In this document: positions 28,690-37,813 of the stretch, piece by piece
Layout of the letters: every line of letters begins with the position of its first letter
Position numbering within the stretch: position 1 is the first letter of the stretch
Assembly (NCBI GenBank): GCA_902362375.1
Contig: CABIVS010000005.1
Coordinates: 186,001 to 250,000, forward strand
From: Bacteroidaceae bacterium
Lineage (GTDB): Bacteria > Bacteroidota > Bacteroidia > Bacteroidales > Bacteroidaceae
DNA: 64,000 nt
Direction of reading: 5' to 3'
Translations under genes and position numbers: made by a program
Notes under the pieces: generated by a model
What the model saw: only the letters and a program-made list of their open reading frames with translations
Databases searched by the model: none
What the model was told of the DNA's origin: nothing

Positions 28690-30123
28690 TCAACGATTCG
28701 GGTGAATGTCCAACTTCACCGGTTTAATCATATTCTCCGGTTTTAAGATAGTATCCAAGTCTTCTTTGGAAAGAATGTTATGCTCCAAAACAAGTTCATA
28801 AACTCCCTTCCCGGTTTCCAATGCTTCTTTGGCTATTTTGGTAGAGTTCTTATATCCGATCACCGGATTCAGGGCTGTCACTACTCCGATACTGTTATGC
28901 ACATCTCTCCTGCATTTTTCTTCATTAGCCGTAATGCCGTCGATGCATAACGTGCGCAAAGTGTCGAAACCATTCATCAACAGATCGGCAGACTCGAAAC
29001 AGCATTGTGCCATTACCGGCTCCATTGCATTCAGTTCCATTTGAGCCGCTTCACCGCTCATGGCTACGCAGAGGTCGTTTCCTATTACTTTATAGGCTAT
29101 CTGATTCATGACTTCGGGAATAACCGGATTCACTTTTCCCGGCATGATGGAAGAGCCCGGCTGCATTGCCGGCAGATTGATTTCCCCCAATCCGCAACGC
29201 GGACCGGAAGCCAGCAACCGCAAGTCATTACATATCTTATTCATTTTAACAGCAACACGCCTCATCGCTCCCGAATAGCCTACCATGCAGGAAGTATCCG
29301 AAGTGGCTCCTACCAAATCGTCTGCAAGTTTGATATCCAATCCCGTAATCTTGCGCAAAGCGGCAATGCACTTCTCCGCATATTCCGGTTCGGCGGTGAT
29401 TCCTGTTCCGATGGCCGTTGCTCCCATATTGACTGCCAGAAAATCCTGTGCGGCGAAATCGAGATTCTTCACTTCATGCGACAGAATACTTGCAAAGCCA
29501 TTAAAGGTTTGCCCAAGCGTCATCGGTACGGCATCTTCCAGTTGGGTACGCCCCATTTTGATGATATGCGCAAACTCATTCGCTTTCTTCCGGAAAGACT
29601 CGATCAGAACCTCCAAATGCTTAACCAACTTCAAATGAGTATAATACAGTCCAATGTGGATGGCAGTAGGATAAGCATCGTTGGTCGATTGCGAACGGTT
29701 GACATGATCGTTGGGTGAACAGTATTGATACTCTCCCCGCTGATGTCCCATCAGTTCCAATGCCCGGTTGGCAATCACTTCATTGGCATTCATGTTAGTG
29801 GTCGTACCGGCTCCTCCCTGAATCATGTCTACGGGGAATTGCTCGTGATGCTTTCCTTCAAGTATTTCTTTACAGGCTCTCAAGATAGCATCCGCTTGTT
29901 CTTCTGTTAATAAGTCCAGTTCACGGTTGGCAACGGCGGCTCCCATCTTGGTAATAGCCAATGCCTGAATGAACAAAGGATATTCATTCAAATGAAACTT
30001 GCTGATGCGAAAGTTTTCGATACCACGGAGTGTCTGTACTCCATAGAGTGCACTTTCCGGCACTTCACGACTACCTATCAGGTCACTCTCTGTACGAGTT
30101 TTTTTTGATAAATTCTGTTCCAT
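28690..30123 (-). CDS. aspA: Aspartate ammonia-lyase
   Basis: This 477-residue cytosolic homotetramer deaminates L-aspartate to fumarate and ammonia. The fumarase/aspartase signature GSSIMPGKVNPVIPEV is intact, as are the conserved TTNMNANEV, SPNDHVNRSQSTND and TSDTSCMVGYS segments. Length matches E. coli AspA. It is divergent from dcuB-ansB-porin, a logical set feeding fumarate respiration. The start at 30123 is an ATG; a fitting promoter was not clear. Confidence 0.96.
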   Translation of the reverse strand: MEQNLSKKTRTESDLIGSREVPESALYGVQTLRGIENFRISKFHLNEYPLFIQALAITKMGAAVANRELDLLTEEQADAILRACKEILEGKHHEQFPVDMIQGGAGTTTNMNANEVIANRALELMGHQRGEYQYCSPNDHVNRSQSTNDAYPTAIHIGLYYTHLKLVKHLEVLIESFRKKANEFAHIIKMGRTQLEDAVPMTLGQTFNGFASILSHEVKNLDFAAQDFLAVNMGATAIGTGITAEPEYAEKCIAALRKITGLDIKLADDLVGATSDTSCMVGYSGAMRRVAVKMNKICNDLRLLASGPRCGLGEINLPAMQPGSSIMPGKVNPVIPEVMNQIAYKVIGNDLCVAMSGEAAQMELNAMEPVMAQCCFESADLLMNGFDTLRTLCIDGITANEEKCRRDVHNSIGVVTALNPVIGYKNSTKIAKEALETGKGVYELVLEHNILSKEDLDTILKPENMIKPVKLDIHPNR

Positions 30124-30269
30124 ATCGGTTGTTTTATAGTAATAACGTTTTCGTTAGTTCTTATAATAACCAATGAACTTTGTTATTGTTTTAATAAATA
30201 TGCAAAAACTATTCAAAGACTTTTTTGTTGTAAATACAAGAAAAAGAAAATACAAAGAGAGAAATCACT

Positions 30270-30277
30270 TATCTTTG
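30270..30277 (+). promoter_or_regulatory. Bacteroides -7 element before dcuB
   Basis: TATCTTTG is an exact TAnnTTTG match 24 bases before the dcuB start at 30301. A convincing -33 element was not seen. Confidence 0.55.
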
Positions 30278-30300
30278 TTTGGAACTTAAAACAGCAATCT

Positions 30301-31611
30301 ATGATATTACAATTAGCATTTGTTCTGACAGCCATTATTATTGGCGCGCGCCTGGGAGGTATCGGACTTGGCGTAATGGGAGGCGTAGGGTTGGCTATAC
30401 TTACGTTCGTTTTTGGTTTACAACCCACTGCGCCTCCTATCGACGTTATGTTAATGATTGCCGCTGTAATTTCGGCCGCTTCCTGTATGCAGGCAGCCGG
30501 AGGTCTGGACTATATGGTGAAACTGGCAGAACATTTGCTTCGTAAAAATCCTTCACACGTCACTCTGCTTAGTCCGCTGGTGACTTACCTCTTTACTTTT
30601 GTAGCCGGAACCGGGCACGTGGCCTATTCCGTACTGCCGGTGATCGCAGAGGTTGCCACCGAAACAAAGATACGCCCGGAACGTCCGTTGGGGATTGCCG
30701 TCATCGCTTCCCAGCAGGCCATTACGGCAAGTCCGATCTCTGCCGCTACCGTGGCACTTCTCGGACTCTTAGCCGGATTCGACATTACCCTGTTCGACAT
30801 TCTCAAGATTACGATTCCCGCCACCATCGTCGGAGTTTTGGTAGGCGCCTTGTTTTCCATGAGAGTCGGCAAGGAACTGGTGGAAGATCCCGAATATCAG
30901 AAAAGATTGAAAGAAGGTTTATTCAACAATAAAAAGGTGGAGATTAAAGATGTCAAGAACAAACGTTCGGCAATGATTTCCGTCATCATCTTTATATTGG
31001 CAACTGCTTTTATCGTGCTTTTCGGTTCTTTTGAAGGAATGCGCCCCAGTTTCCTGATTGACGGGGAAATAGTCACCTTGGGAATGTCTTCCATCATCGA
31101 AATCGTGATGTTGTCGGCTGCCGCAATTATCCTGTTAGTAACGAAGACGGACGGGATTAAGGCAACGCAAGGTTCCGTATTCCCGGCAGGTATGCAGGCG
31201 GTGATTGCCATCTTCGGTATTGCTTGGATGGGAGATACTTTTCTTCAGGGAAATATGGGACAGCTGACGCTCTCTATCCAGGGGATCGTACAACAAATGC
31301 CGTGGCTGTTCGGTGTCGCCCTGTTTGTGATGTCTATTCTGCTGTATAGTCAGGCCGCCACCGTACGGGCACTCGTTCCTCTGGGTATCGCGTTGGGAAT
31401 TTCTCCTTATATGCTGATCGCTTTATTCCCTGCCGTGAACGGATATTTCTTTATTCCGAATTATCCTACTGTGGTGGCTGCGATTAATTTCGACCGTACC
31501 GGGACAACAAAAATCGGCAAATATGTGTTGAACCATTCATTTATGATGCCCGGTCTGATATCGACCGTTGTGGCAATCGCACTAGGTTTGCTTTTTATAC
31601 AAATATTCTAA
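30301..31611 (+). CDS. dcuB: Anaerobic C4-dicarboxylate transporter, DcuA/DcuB type
   Basis: This 436-residue inner-membrane transporter has about ten to twelve hydrophobic helices, beginning MILQLAFVLTAIIIGARLGG. Conserved Dcu segments include FVAGTGHVAYSVLPVIAE, RPERPLGIAVIASQQA and PNYPTVVAAINFDRTGTTKIG. The family exchanges external fumarate, malate or aspartate for succinate. Next to aspA and ansB it most likely imports aspartate and exports succinate. A distinction between DcuA and DcuB subtypes is not secure from sequence alone. Confidence 0.92.
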   Translation: MILQLAFVLTAIIIGARLGGIGLGVMGGVGLAILTFVFGLQPTAPPIDVMLMIAAVISAASCMQAAGGLDYMVKLAEHLLRKNPSHVTLLSPLVTYLFTFVAGTGHVAYSVLPVIAEVATETKIRPERPLGIAVIASQQAITASPISAATVALLGLLAGFDITLFDILKITIPATIVGVLVGALFSMRVGKELVEDPEYQKRLKEGLFNNKKVEIKDVKNKRSAMISVIIFILATAFIVLFGSFEGMRPSFLIDGEIVTLGMSSIIEIVMLSAAAIILLVTKTDGIKATQGSVFPAGMQAVIAIFGIAWMGDTFLQGNMGQLTLSIQGIVQQMPWLFGVALFVMSILLYSQAATVRALVPLGIALGISPYMLIALFPAVNGYFFIPNYPTVVAAINFDRTGTTKIGKYVLNHSFMMPGLISTVVAIALGLLFIQIF

Positions 31612-31645
31612 TAGATCATATTATTAACCTAAACATTATTCAGTT

Positions 31646-32704
31646 ATGAAACAATTCAAAAGCTTTGGACTGGTAGTAGTCACACTACTGTTTTCCGTAA
31701 CTATGGCATTCGCCGCAAAACCGAATATTCATATTCTTGCTACGGGAGGAACCATCGCAGGTACAGGAAGCTCGGCTACCGGAACCAGTTATACGGCAGG
31801 ACAGGTTGCCATCGGCACGCTGCTCGATGCTGTGCCCGAAATTAAAGACATCGCCAACGTAACGGGAGAGCAGATCGTTAAAATCGGCTCGCAAGACATG
31901 AACGACCAGGTTTGGCTGACGCTTGCCAAGAAAATCAACGAACTACTGAAACGCCCGGACATTGACGGTATCGTGATTACTCACGGAACAGACACCATGG
32001 AAGAAACTGCTTACTTCCTGAATCTGACTGTCAAGAGCAACAAACCGGTGGTATTAGTAGGTGCCATGCGTCCGTCTACCGCTCTAAGTGCCGACGGCCC
32101 GTTGAACCTTTACAATGCCGTTGTTACCGCAGCCGCAAAAGAATCGAAAGACAAAGGGGTATTGGTTGCCATGAACGGCCTTATCCTCGGAGCGCAAAGT
32201 ACGGTTAAAATGAACACTGTCGATGTGCAAACTTTCCAAGCCCCCAACTCCGGCGCACTGGGTTATGTACTGAACGGAAAAGTGTTCTATAATCAAGTAA
32301 CGCTAAAGAAACATACTACCCAGTCCGTTTTTGATGTCACGCATCTGAACGCGCTTCCCAAAGTAGGTATCGTGTACAGCTATTCCAACATTGAAGCCGA
32401 TATGGTGACTCCGATGCTTAGCAACGGTTACAAAGGAATTATCCACGCAGGAGTAGGAAACGGAAATATTCACCAGAACATCTTCCCGGTATTGACGGAT
32501 GCCCGCCAAAAAGGTATTCTTGTCGTTCGTTCTTCCCGTGTCCCGACCGGACCTACCACACTGGATGCAGAGGTGGACGACGCCAAATATCAGTTTGTGG
32601 CTTCGCAGGAACTGAACCCGCAGAAATCTCGTGTTTTGTTAATGCTTGCACTAACAAAAACTACAGACTGGAAACAGATTCAGCAATATTTCAACGAATA
32701 CTAA
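31646..32704 (+). CDS. ansB: L-asparaginase, type II (exported)
   Basis: This 352-residue enzyme hydrolyses L-asparagine to aspartate and ammonia. The signal peptide MKQFKSFGLVVVTLLFSVTMAFA directs export. The first catalytic threonine lies in ILATGGTIAGTG and the second in THGTDTMEETAYF; the Lys in LVGAMRPSTALSADGP also fits. It is 34 bases after dcuB and 15 bases before the porin, so one operon is likely: periplasmic asparagine is cut to aspartate, which DcuB can import for AspA. Confidence 0.96.
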   Translation: MKQFKSFGLVVVTLLFSVTMAFAAKPNIHILATGGTIAGTGSSATGTSYTAGQVAIGTLLDAVPEIKDIANVTGEQIVKIGSQDMNDQVWLTLAKKINELLKRPDIDGIVITHGTDTMEETAYFLNLTVKSNKPVVLVGAMRPSTALSADGPLNLYNAVVTAAAKESKDKGVLVAMNGLILGAQSTVKMNTVDVQTFQAPNSGALGYVLNGKVFYNQVTLKKHTTQSVFDVTHLNALPKVGIVYSYSNIEADMVTPMLSNGYKGIIHAGVGNGNIHQNIFPVLTDARQKGILVVRSSRVPTGPTTLDAEVDDAKYQFVASQELNPQKSRVLLMLALTKTTDWKQIQQYFNEY

Positions 32705-32719
32705 AAACCGGACTTACTT

Positions 32720-33907
32720 ATGAAAAAATGGATATTCATGCTGCTTCTGGCGGGCAGCATACAGGGAGTATATGCTCAAAAAACAGAGAAAAAGGAGAAA
32801 TTCAATCCGAACACTCCCCTGTTTGAAGAGCTGACAGACGTGAAAAAGAAAACAGATAAATTCAATCTTTATCTGAATATGCAAGGGAGCTTTGACGCTC
32901 ATTTCCAGAATGGTTTTCAGGAGGGTGACTTTAATATGCACCAACTCCGTATCGAAGCGAAAGGAAATATCAACAACTGGTTGTCTTACCGCTACCGCCA
33001 GCGCCTCAACCGCTCGAACGATGCAAACGGCATGATTGATAATCTCCCGACTTCTATCGATTATGCCGGAATCGGTATCAAGCTGAATGACCAGTTTAGT
33101 CTTTTTGCAGGAAAGCAATGTGCCGCATACGGTGGTATCGAGTTCGACCTGAATCCGATCGACATCTATCAATACAGCGATATGATTGATTACATGAGCA
33201 ACTTCATGACCGGATTGAATGTGGGTTATAACATTACTCCCGAACAGCAGCTTAACCTGCAGATATTGAACAGCCGTAACAGTTCTTTCGACAGCACTTA
33301 CGGAATTACAGAGGATGCCGAAGGCAATCTCCCCGATCTGAAATCGGGCAAAATGCCACTGGTTTACACATTGAACTGGAACGGTAATTTCAATAATGTA
33401 TTTAAAACCCGTTGGTCGGCTTCTGTCATGAACGAGGCCAAAAGTCACAATATGTATTATTATGCTTTAGGTAATGAGTTGAATCTTGGAAAATGGAATG
33501 CTTTTGTCGATTTCATGTATTCAAAAGAGGATATTGACCGCAAAGGAATCATTACCAGTATCGTAGGTCGTCCGGGCGGACATAATGCTTTTGATGCGAA
33601 CTATCTTTCGGTTGTTGCCAAATGTAATTACCGCTTTCTTCCGAAATGGAATGTTTTTGTGAAGGGTATGTACGAAACGGCTTCCGTAGGCAAGGCATCC
33701 GAAGGTATAGAAAAGGGCAATTACCGTACTTCCTGGGGATATCTGGGCGGTATCGAATATTACCCGATGGAAACTAATCTGCACTTCTTTGTTACCTACG
33801 TAGGACGTTCGTATGATTTTACTTCCCGCGCCAAAGTGCTGGGACAGGAGAATTACAGTACTAACCGTATTTCTGTGGGATTTATCTGGCAGATGCCTGT
33901 ATTCTAG
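32720..33907 (+). CDS. Outer-membrane porin-like protein
   Basis: This 395-residue beta-barrel protein has the signal peptide MKKWIFMLLLAGSIQGVYA. The mature protein shows alternating-strand sequence with many aromatic residues and ends in FIWQMPVF, a C-terminal aromatic assembly signal. It resembles the phosphate-selective porin (OprP/O) group of Bacteroidetes. Being the last gene of dcuB-ansB-porin, it may admit asparagine or dicarboxylates; substrate is inferred from context only. Confidence 0.78.
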   Translation: MKKWIFMLLLAGSIQGVYAQKTEKKEKFNPNTPLFEELTDVKKKTDKFNLYLNMQGSFDAHFQNGFQEGDFNMHQLRIEAKGNINNWLSYRYRQRLNRSNDANGMIDNLPTSIDYAGIGIKLNDQFSLFAGKQCAAYGGIEFDLNPIDIYQYSDMIDYMSNFMTGLNVGYNITPEQQLNLQILNSRNSSFDSTYGITEDAEGNLPDLKSGKMPLVYTLNWNGNFNNVFKTRWSASVMNEAKSHNMYYYALGNELNLGKWNAFVDFMYSKEDIDRKGIITSIVGRPGGHNAFDANYLSVVAKCNYRFLPKWNVFVKGMYETASVGKASEGIEKGNYRTSWGYLGGIEYYPMETNLHFFVTYVGRSYDFTSRAKVLGQENYSTNRISVGFIWQMPVF

Positions 33908-33934
33908 TTCTAAAGCCAGAAACCGTAGCTGACA

Positions 33935-33986
33935 ATATAAGAATACCCAATAGCCTTCTTGCAAAGGTTATCGGGTATTCTTATAT
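33935..33986. terminator. Bidirectional terminator between convergent operons
   Basis: A near-perfect 20-bp stem (ATATAAGAATACCCAATAGC against GGTTATCGGGTATTCTTATA) lies between the porin stop and the stop of the hydrolase gene on the other strand. T-rich sequence follows on the plus side. Confidence 0.78.
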
Positions 33987-34076
33987 ACTTTTGAATGCCG
34001 CAGACAGACTTGAAGCGAACACATACTTCTTACCATCTTTGGACAATCAGGAATGGCCTTTGTCAAGAACAGACCG

Positions 34077-35153
34077 TCAGTATGGTTGAATGAGCGAATT
34101 TTCAAGAAGCGCATTGATTAGCCACTCATCAAGCAGTCTTGCCAATTCATTATTATTCAAATCCTGCATCAAAAAATGCGTATTGCCATAGATTCCGATT
34201 TTAGGCAGTTCCACCAATGTAGCATTCCCTCCATGCCGATTGATGGTTTCGACGAACTTGCGAGCCATTTGAAGGCGCACACGCCAATTTTCGTCTCCCA
34301 GATTTTTGGAAGGCGTTTCCGGTATATAATCTCCGAAATAAAGAATAATAGGGATTTCCGTGAGCCGTTTGAATTGTACCATCGGAACGGCTGTACCAGC
34401 TACACCTCCAGTCAAACCGTCAATACGATCAGGCACTTCGCCTTCAGGAAACACAAACCCGCCCGGCTCATAGGATACGACACCCTTAACCTCTGAATTT
34501 TGCATGGCAGACATCCAACCGGGGAAACCACCTGCCGAATGGGTGACAAGTACATGATTGCCTATACGCTCGGATAATGCGCCGAGTGCGGGAATATCCA
34601 ACTGATGATTACTTAAATCGGGAGTCATTTCACGGAAGAATTGCGAGAGCGATACGGAGTCTTTGGGAAATTGGACACCCTCGTTGTAGTTCGGCCAAAT
34701 ACCGATACGCCATATATCGAACCAAAACATCTCGTCGGCTACGGGCTTTACCGTAGTTGTTGCAGACGTGCGTCCAGCGCGTCCCCTACCCGGAAGATCT
34801 ACCACATAGCTACTCCAGCCATGACGCAACATAAGCGTGGCAAATCCGTCCCTGCCGTCGGGTGTCATCTGCCAGCACACACCTGATCCTCCGTAACCAT
34901 GCACATATACGAGAGGAAGTTTCTTGCTATCGACCGGTATTTGAAAATCCACGAAGGCATGGTCGGCACGATAACTTTGACCGGTTTCTTCTTGCGCTGC
35001 CCAACCGATAAATTTACTGTTATCGTATGCTCCCGGTCGCTGGACAGTTTGTCCGCCTACCGAAAAATGTCCCTGTTTGGCAATCGTTATATTCTGCGCT
35101 GCTGCTATTGCTGTAACAGACAGCAACAATACTGATAAAATCACTTTTTTCAT
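34077..35153 (-). CDS. Exported alpha/beta hydrolase (esterase-like)
   Basis: This 358-residue protein has a signal peptide (MKKVILSVLLLSVTAIAAA). The oxyanion region is YVHGYGGSGVCW, and the nucleophile elbow is unusual (THSAGGFPG) with Ser as likely nucleophile. A catalytic acid and C-terminal His (GNTHFLMQD) can be placed. It resembles large secreted esterases of the Alcaligenes esterase 713 type. The ATG overlaps the stop of the cupin-CMD gene by four bases, so translation is probably coupled. The substrate is unknown; with its partners a lactone or ester is a reasonable guess. Confidence 0.8.
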   Translation of the reverse strand: MKKVILSVLLLSVTAIAAAQNITIAKQGHFSVGGQTVQRPGAYDNSKFIGWAAQEETGQSYRADHAFVDFQIPVDSKKLPLVYVHGYGGSGVCWQMTPDGRDGFATLMLRHGWSSYVVDLPGRGRAGRTSATTTVKPVADEMFWFDIWRIGIWPNYNEGVQFPKDSVSLSQFFREMTPDLSNHQLDIPALGALSERIGNHVLVTHSAGGFPGWMSAMQNSEVKGVVSYEPGGFVFPEGEVPDRIDGLTGGVAGTAVPMVQFKRLTEIPIILYFGDYIPETPSKNLGDENWRVRLQMARKFVETINRHGGNATLVELPKIGIYGNTHFLMQDLNNNELARLLDEWLINALLENSLIQPY

Positions 35154-36289
35154 TGTTTTTTTGTTAATTGGTTCAACACTCCGCGAAGCGGTTCCGAATA
35201 GGTTTTACCGAGATTCATCTCCACGATGTTCAACAATGCCGAGAGCTGTTCGGCAGTGATACCGAGATGCAGGCAGATAGACATGTGTCCGACAGCCATC
35301 GGTTCTACGCCACCCACACCGGCAAGAATAGACACCGTAGCGAGTTCACGCTCCCGATAGGTCAGCAGGTCGCGCTCGAAAAGGTCGGCGAAAAGATGTT
35401 CTTTAAGGAATCGTTCAATGGTCGGAGCGAATACTGCATATCCCGCTTTCGGTGCATCAATCGGCACACCCGATATTTCGGCAAGCACATCGCATCCACG
35501 TTCGTAACGACTGTTGTTATCCTTGATTATGGACGCTTCCCGGCCAACGGGATCGCTCATTCCGTTCGCTTTCCGTTCATCCACTACCTGCATAAAAGTC
35601 TGGATTGCCCGTAAACTGCGGGGAAATCCGCAATAGGCGTAGGAATGAATCAGCACCTCATTGATTTCATTGATGGTCATACCAGCTTCCAACGCCTCAA
35701 CAAGTGCAGGTTTCAGATGATTCAAATCTCCTTTTCCCGTATAGGATGCTATCGCAACGATAGCCTGCTCGCGGACTGTCAGTACCTTATTAGCTTCTAC
35801 ATAGCGGTTTTCCGATTCAGTTGTCGCTTTACTATATTGTTCATCGCTCACCGAATTGAGCCATACCGCCGCATTAGCCTGCGGATTGGTGGTAATGGCT
35901 ACATGAGCAAACCAGCTGTCCGGTGCGGCCCCATGCCAATGCACTACGTCGGGAGCAATTTCTACAATGTCGCCCGGATATAATCGACGAGCCGGTTGTC
36001 CTTTCTCCTGATAGTAACCAATGCCTGCTGTAGCAATCAATAACTGACCCGCTTTATGCGAATGCCAACTATTACGGCATCCCGGCTCGAAAGTTACATT
36101 TGCCATCGGAACATTCAACTCTTTCAGTTCGCTCAATGGAGCAAGCCATACTTCGCCCGTAAAATTCGGGGTCGGAGAGAGCTTCCCGCCAAACGGATAA
36201 GGTTGGCGGAAAGTTTCAACGGTCTGCGCATAAGCCGTAGCTGATGAAACACACAACATGGCCATAAAAAATAAATTACTGATTTTCAT
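35150..36289 (-). CDS. Exported cupin plus double carboxymuconolactone decarboxylase-like fusion
   Basis: This 379-residue protein has a signal peptide (MKISNLFFMAMLCVSSATAYA), then a cupin (about 45-140) with likely metal ligands in SWHSHKAGQ and VVHWHGA. Two carboxymuconolactone decarboxylase (CMD)-type helical modules follow (about 165-255 with AYCGFPRSLRAI, and about 290-372 with RERELATVSILAG). The AhpD CxxC pair is absent, so a peroxidase role is unlikely. Export of a CMD protein is unusual, as most family members are cytosolic. It lies between the SnoaL-like gene (17-base gap) and the hydrolase (4-base overlap). Confidence 0.82.
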   Translation of the reverse strand: MKISNLFFMAMLCVSSATAYAQTVETFRQPYPFGGKLSPTPNFTGEVWLAPLSELKELNVPMANVTFEPGCRNSWHSHKAGQLLIATAGIGYYQEKGQPARRLYPGDIVEIAPDVVHWHGAAPDSWFAHVAITTNPQANAAVWLNSVSDEQYSKATTESENRYVEANKVLTVREQAIVAIASYTGKGDLNHLKPALVEALEAGMTINEINEVLIHSYAYCGFPRSLRAIQTFMQVVDERKANGMSDPVGREASIIKDNNSRYERGCDVLAEISGVPIDAPKAGYAVFAPTIERFLKEHLFADLFERDLLTYRERELATVSILAGVGGVEPMAVGHMSICLHLGITAEQLSALLNIVEMNLGKTYSEPLRGVLNQLTKKQ

Positions 36290-36306
36290 GTCTATTTCTT
36301 ATTCAA

Positions 36307-36759
36307 TTATTCACCTAAAGTTCTTGTAAAGGCAAGTGTAGAAAGTTGCCATTTGCCGTTTTCCATTACATAGACTTCCGTAACGATAAAAGGGAAACGT
36401 ACAGCATTGCCTCCGACTACCGAGTTCAAATGAATCCGGCTGTAGACCGTTGCCGTTCCTGCCGCAAACTTCACCTGCACATCATGTATTTCGGCTTTCT
36501 TGTACCAAATGCCGCCTGTACGGATGGTATTCAATTCCTCCTGCTTGCCCCAATAACCACCCATATGAACGAACTGCGAGTTCTCATGAAACAACTCTGC
36601 CAACTTCTCCACGCTCTTCTCTGCCATCCAATTCCACTTTTTGTTGGATAAATCGACAATCGTCTGCTCTTCGGGAGTAAATACTTTCTGACTCTCCTGT
36701 GCTTTCGTTCCAACAGGCAAGGTCAGGAACATCAATACTGTCATGACTAGTGATTTCAT
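36307..36759 (-). CDS. Exported SnoaL/NTF2-like protein (DUF4440 type)
   Basis: This 150-residue protein has a signal peptide (MKSLVMTVLMFLTLPVGTKA) and an NTF2-like cone fold: a helical start (TIVDLSNKKWNWMAEKSVEK), then strands including FVHMGGYWGKQEEL and the C-terminal WQLSTLAFTRTL. Such proteins bind or isomerise small hydrophobic molecules or act as accessory domains. It is first in the transcription unit with cupin-CMD and hydrolase, and has its own promoter element. Function within the set is unknown. Confidence 0.78.
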   Translation of the reverse strand: MKSLVMTVLMFLTLPVGTKAQESQKVFTPEEQTIVDLSNKKWNWMAEKSVEKLAELFHENSQFVHMGGYWGKQEELNTIRTGGIWYKKAEIHDVQVKFAAGTATVYSRIHLNSVVGGNAVRFPFIVTEVYVMENGKWQLSTLAFTRTLGE

Positions 36760-36790
36760 ATCGCTCTGATTTTTTTAATTGTTACATATG

Positions 36791-36798
36791 CAAAGATA
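36791..36798 (-). promoter_or_regulatory. Bacteroides -7 element before the SnoaL-like operon
   Basis: The plus-strand CAAAGATA reads TATCTTTG on the minus strand, an exact TAnnTTTG match, 32 bases before the ATG at 36759. It probably drives the three-gene unit SnoaL-like, cupin-CMD, hydrolase. Confidence 0.6.
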
Positions 36799-36879
36799 GA
36801 GAAGATGCAGAAAAGCGACGATACAAAAAAATCGGCAAAAACTGCGAATTTTACCGATTATGCAAGAATTGAAAAATAA

Positions 36880-37686
36880 CTATTCTCTGTAATCCGATGG
36901 TTTGACACCTAAATTTTGTTGCACATAGCGGCTGAAATAAGCTGGTGACGAAAAATCGAACATATCGGAAATCTGAACGAACGTCAAGGACTTATTGCGG
37001 AGCAAGCGGGTAATGTCGAGTATCGTATAACGGTTGATCCAGTAGTTGGCGGCATATCCGCTTACTTTCTTCGATACTTCGGAGAGATACTTGGATGTTA
37101 CACACAGACAATCGGCATAATAGGTTACTTCCCGATGTTCCCGATACGTACCCTCTTCCAACATTTTCAGAAAGCGGCTCATGATGGAGACATTCTGCGT
37201 GGAGATATCGCTTTCACCGTAAATACGTGCATGAAAATCGAAAAAGTCGAGAATGGCCGTCTGCATGGTATTGAGCAGCATCTCGCGGTAGAAATGGTGT
37301 TCCGTGTCTTTGACCCGAAGTTCCAACAGATCGAAATCACGGCGGCATACAATCTGTTGGTCAGGCGTCAAGTGCATGACCGGATTGAGAAAAAGGGCCA
37401 ACGAGCCTTTCATGCCATAGTTGGTCTGCGGCGTACACAACTCAATAAAACCGGGCTTCGCATAGATTATCTTACACTGGAAGTCGTCCGACGGTTGTAT
37501 CTTCTCTATCATTTTACGCTTGCGGATGATAGACAAGTCCCCGGCATGCAGCTCAAAATCCCGCTCATTGAAACGATAATGGCATGTTCCGCTCAAACAA
37601 AGCAAGTGAGCCAAATACTCCACCTCGGAATCAGTTTTTACGACGCCGAGCCTGTCAGCAACGATTACATCTTTCTGATAATCCAT
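36880..37686 (-). CDS. AraC-family transcriptional regulator
   Basis: This 268-residue regulator has an N-terminal cupin-like sensing domain (about 15-150, ending near the DLLELRVKDTEHHFYREM helix) and a C-terminal AraC double HTH (about 185-268). The second helix pair includes SFDFSSPAYFSRYVQQNLGVKPSDYR as the classic signature (shown here as SSPAYFSRYV and LGVKPSDYR). It lies immediately upstream of the SnoaL-like operon on the same strand and next to the dienelactone-hydrolase-like gene, so it is the best candidate regulator of both. Confidence 0.9.
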   Translation of the reverse strand: MDYQKDVIVADRLGVVKTDSEVEYLAHLLCLSGTCHYRFNERDFELHAGDLSIIRKRKMIEKIQPSDDFQCKIIYAKPGFIELCTPQTNYGMKGSLALFLNPVMHLTPDQQIVCRRDFDLLELRVKDTEHHFYREMLLNTMQTAILDFFDFHARIYGESDISTQNVSIMSRFLKMLEEGTYREHREVTYYADCLCVTSKYLSEVSKKVSGYAANYWINRYTILDITRLLRNKSLTFVQISDMFDFSSPAYFSRYVQQNLGVKPSDYRE

Positions 37687-37713
37687 ATCCTATCCGTTTA
37701 ATCTCTATATATG

Positions 37714-37721
37714 CAAAAATA
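37714..37721 (-). promoter_or_regulatory. Bacteroides -7 element before the AraC gene
   Basis: TATTTTTG on the minus strand matches TAnnTTTG and lies 28 bases before the ATG at 37686. Confidence 0.55.
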
Positions 37722-37737
37722 GGAATTAATACGAAAT

Positions 37738-37772
37738 AAACTTGCAGCTGTTATCGATACAACTGCAAGTTT
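37738..37772 (-). terminator. Hairpin after the dienelactone-hydrolase-like gene
   Basis: AACTTGCAG and CTGCAAGTT form a perfect 9-bp stem about 40 bases after the hydrolase stop on the minus strand, followed by TTTATTTC. Likely terminator before the AraC promoter. Confidence 0.55.
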
Positions 37773-37813
37773 CACCGCTTTTAACAATGTTTTTTTCATT
37801 ATGCAGTCACAGA

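Noticed and set aside
29005..29718. 237-codon open frame on the plus strand
   Set aside because: It is antisense to aspA, with shadow-type composition.
32714..33448. 244-codon open frame on the minus strand
   Set aside because: It is antisense to the porin-like gene; the plus strand carries the signal peptide and strand pattern.
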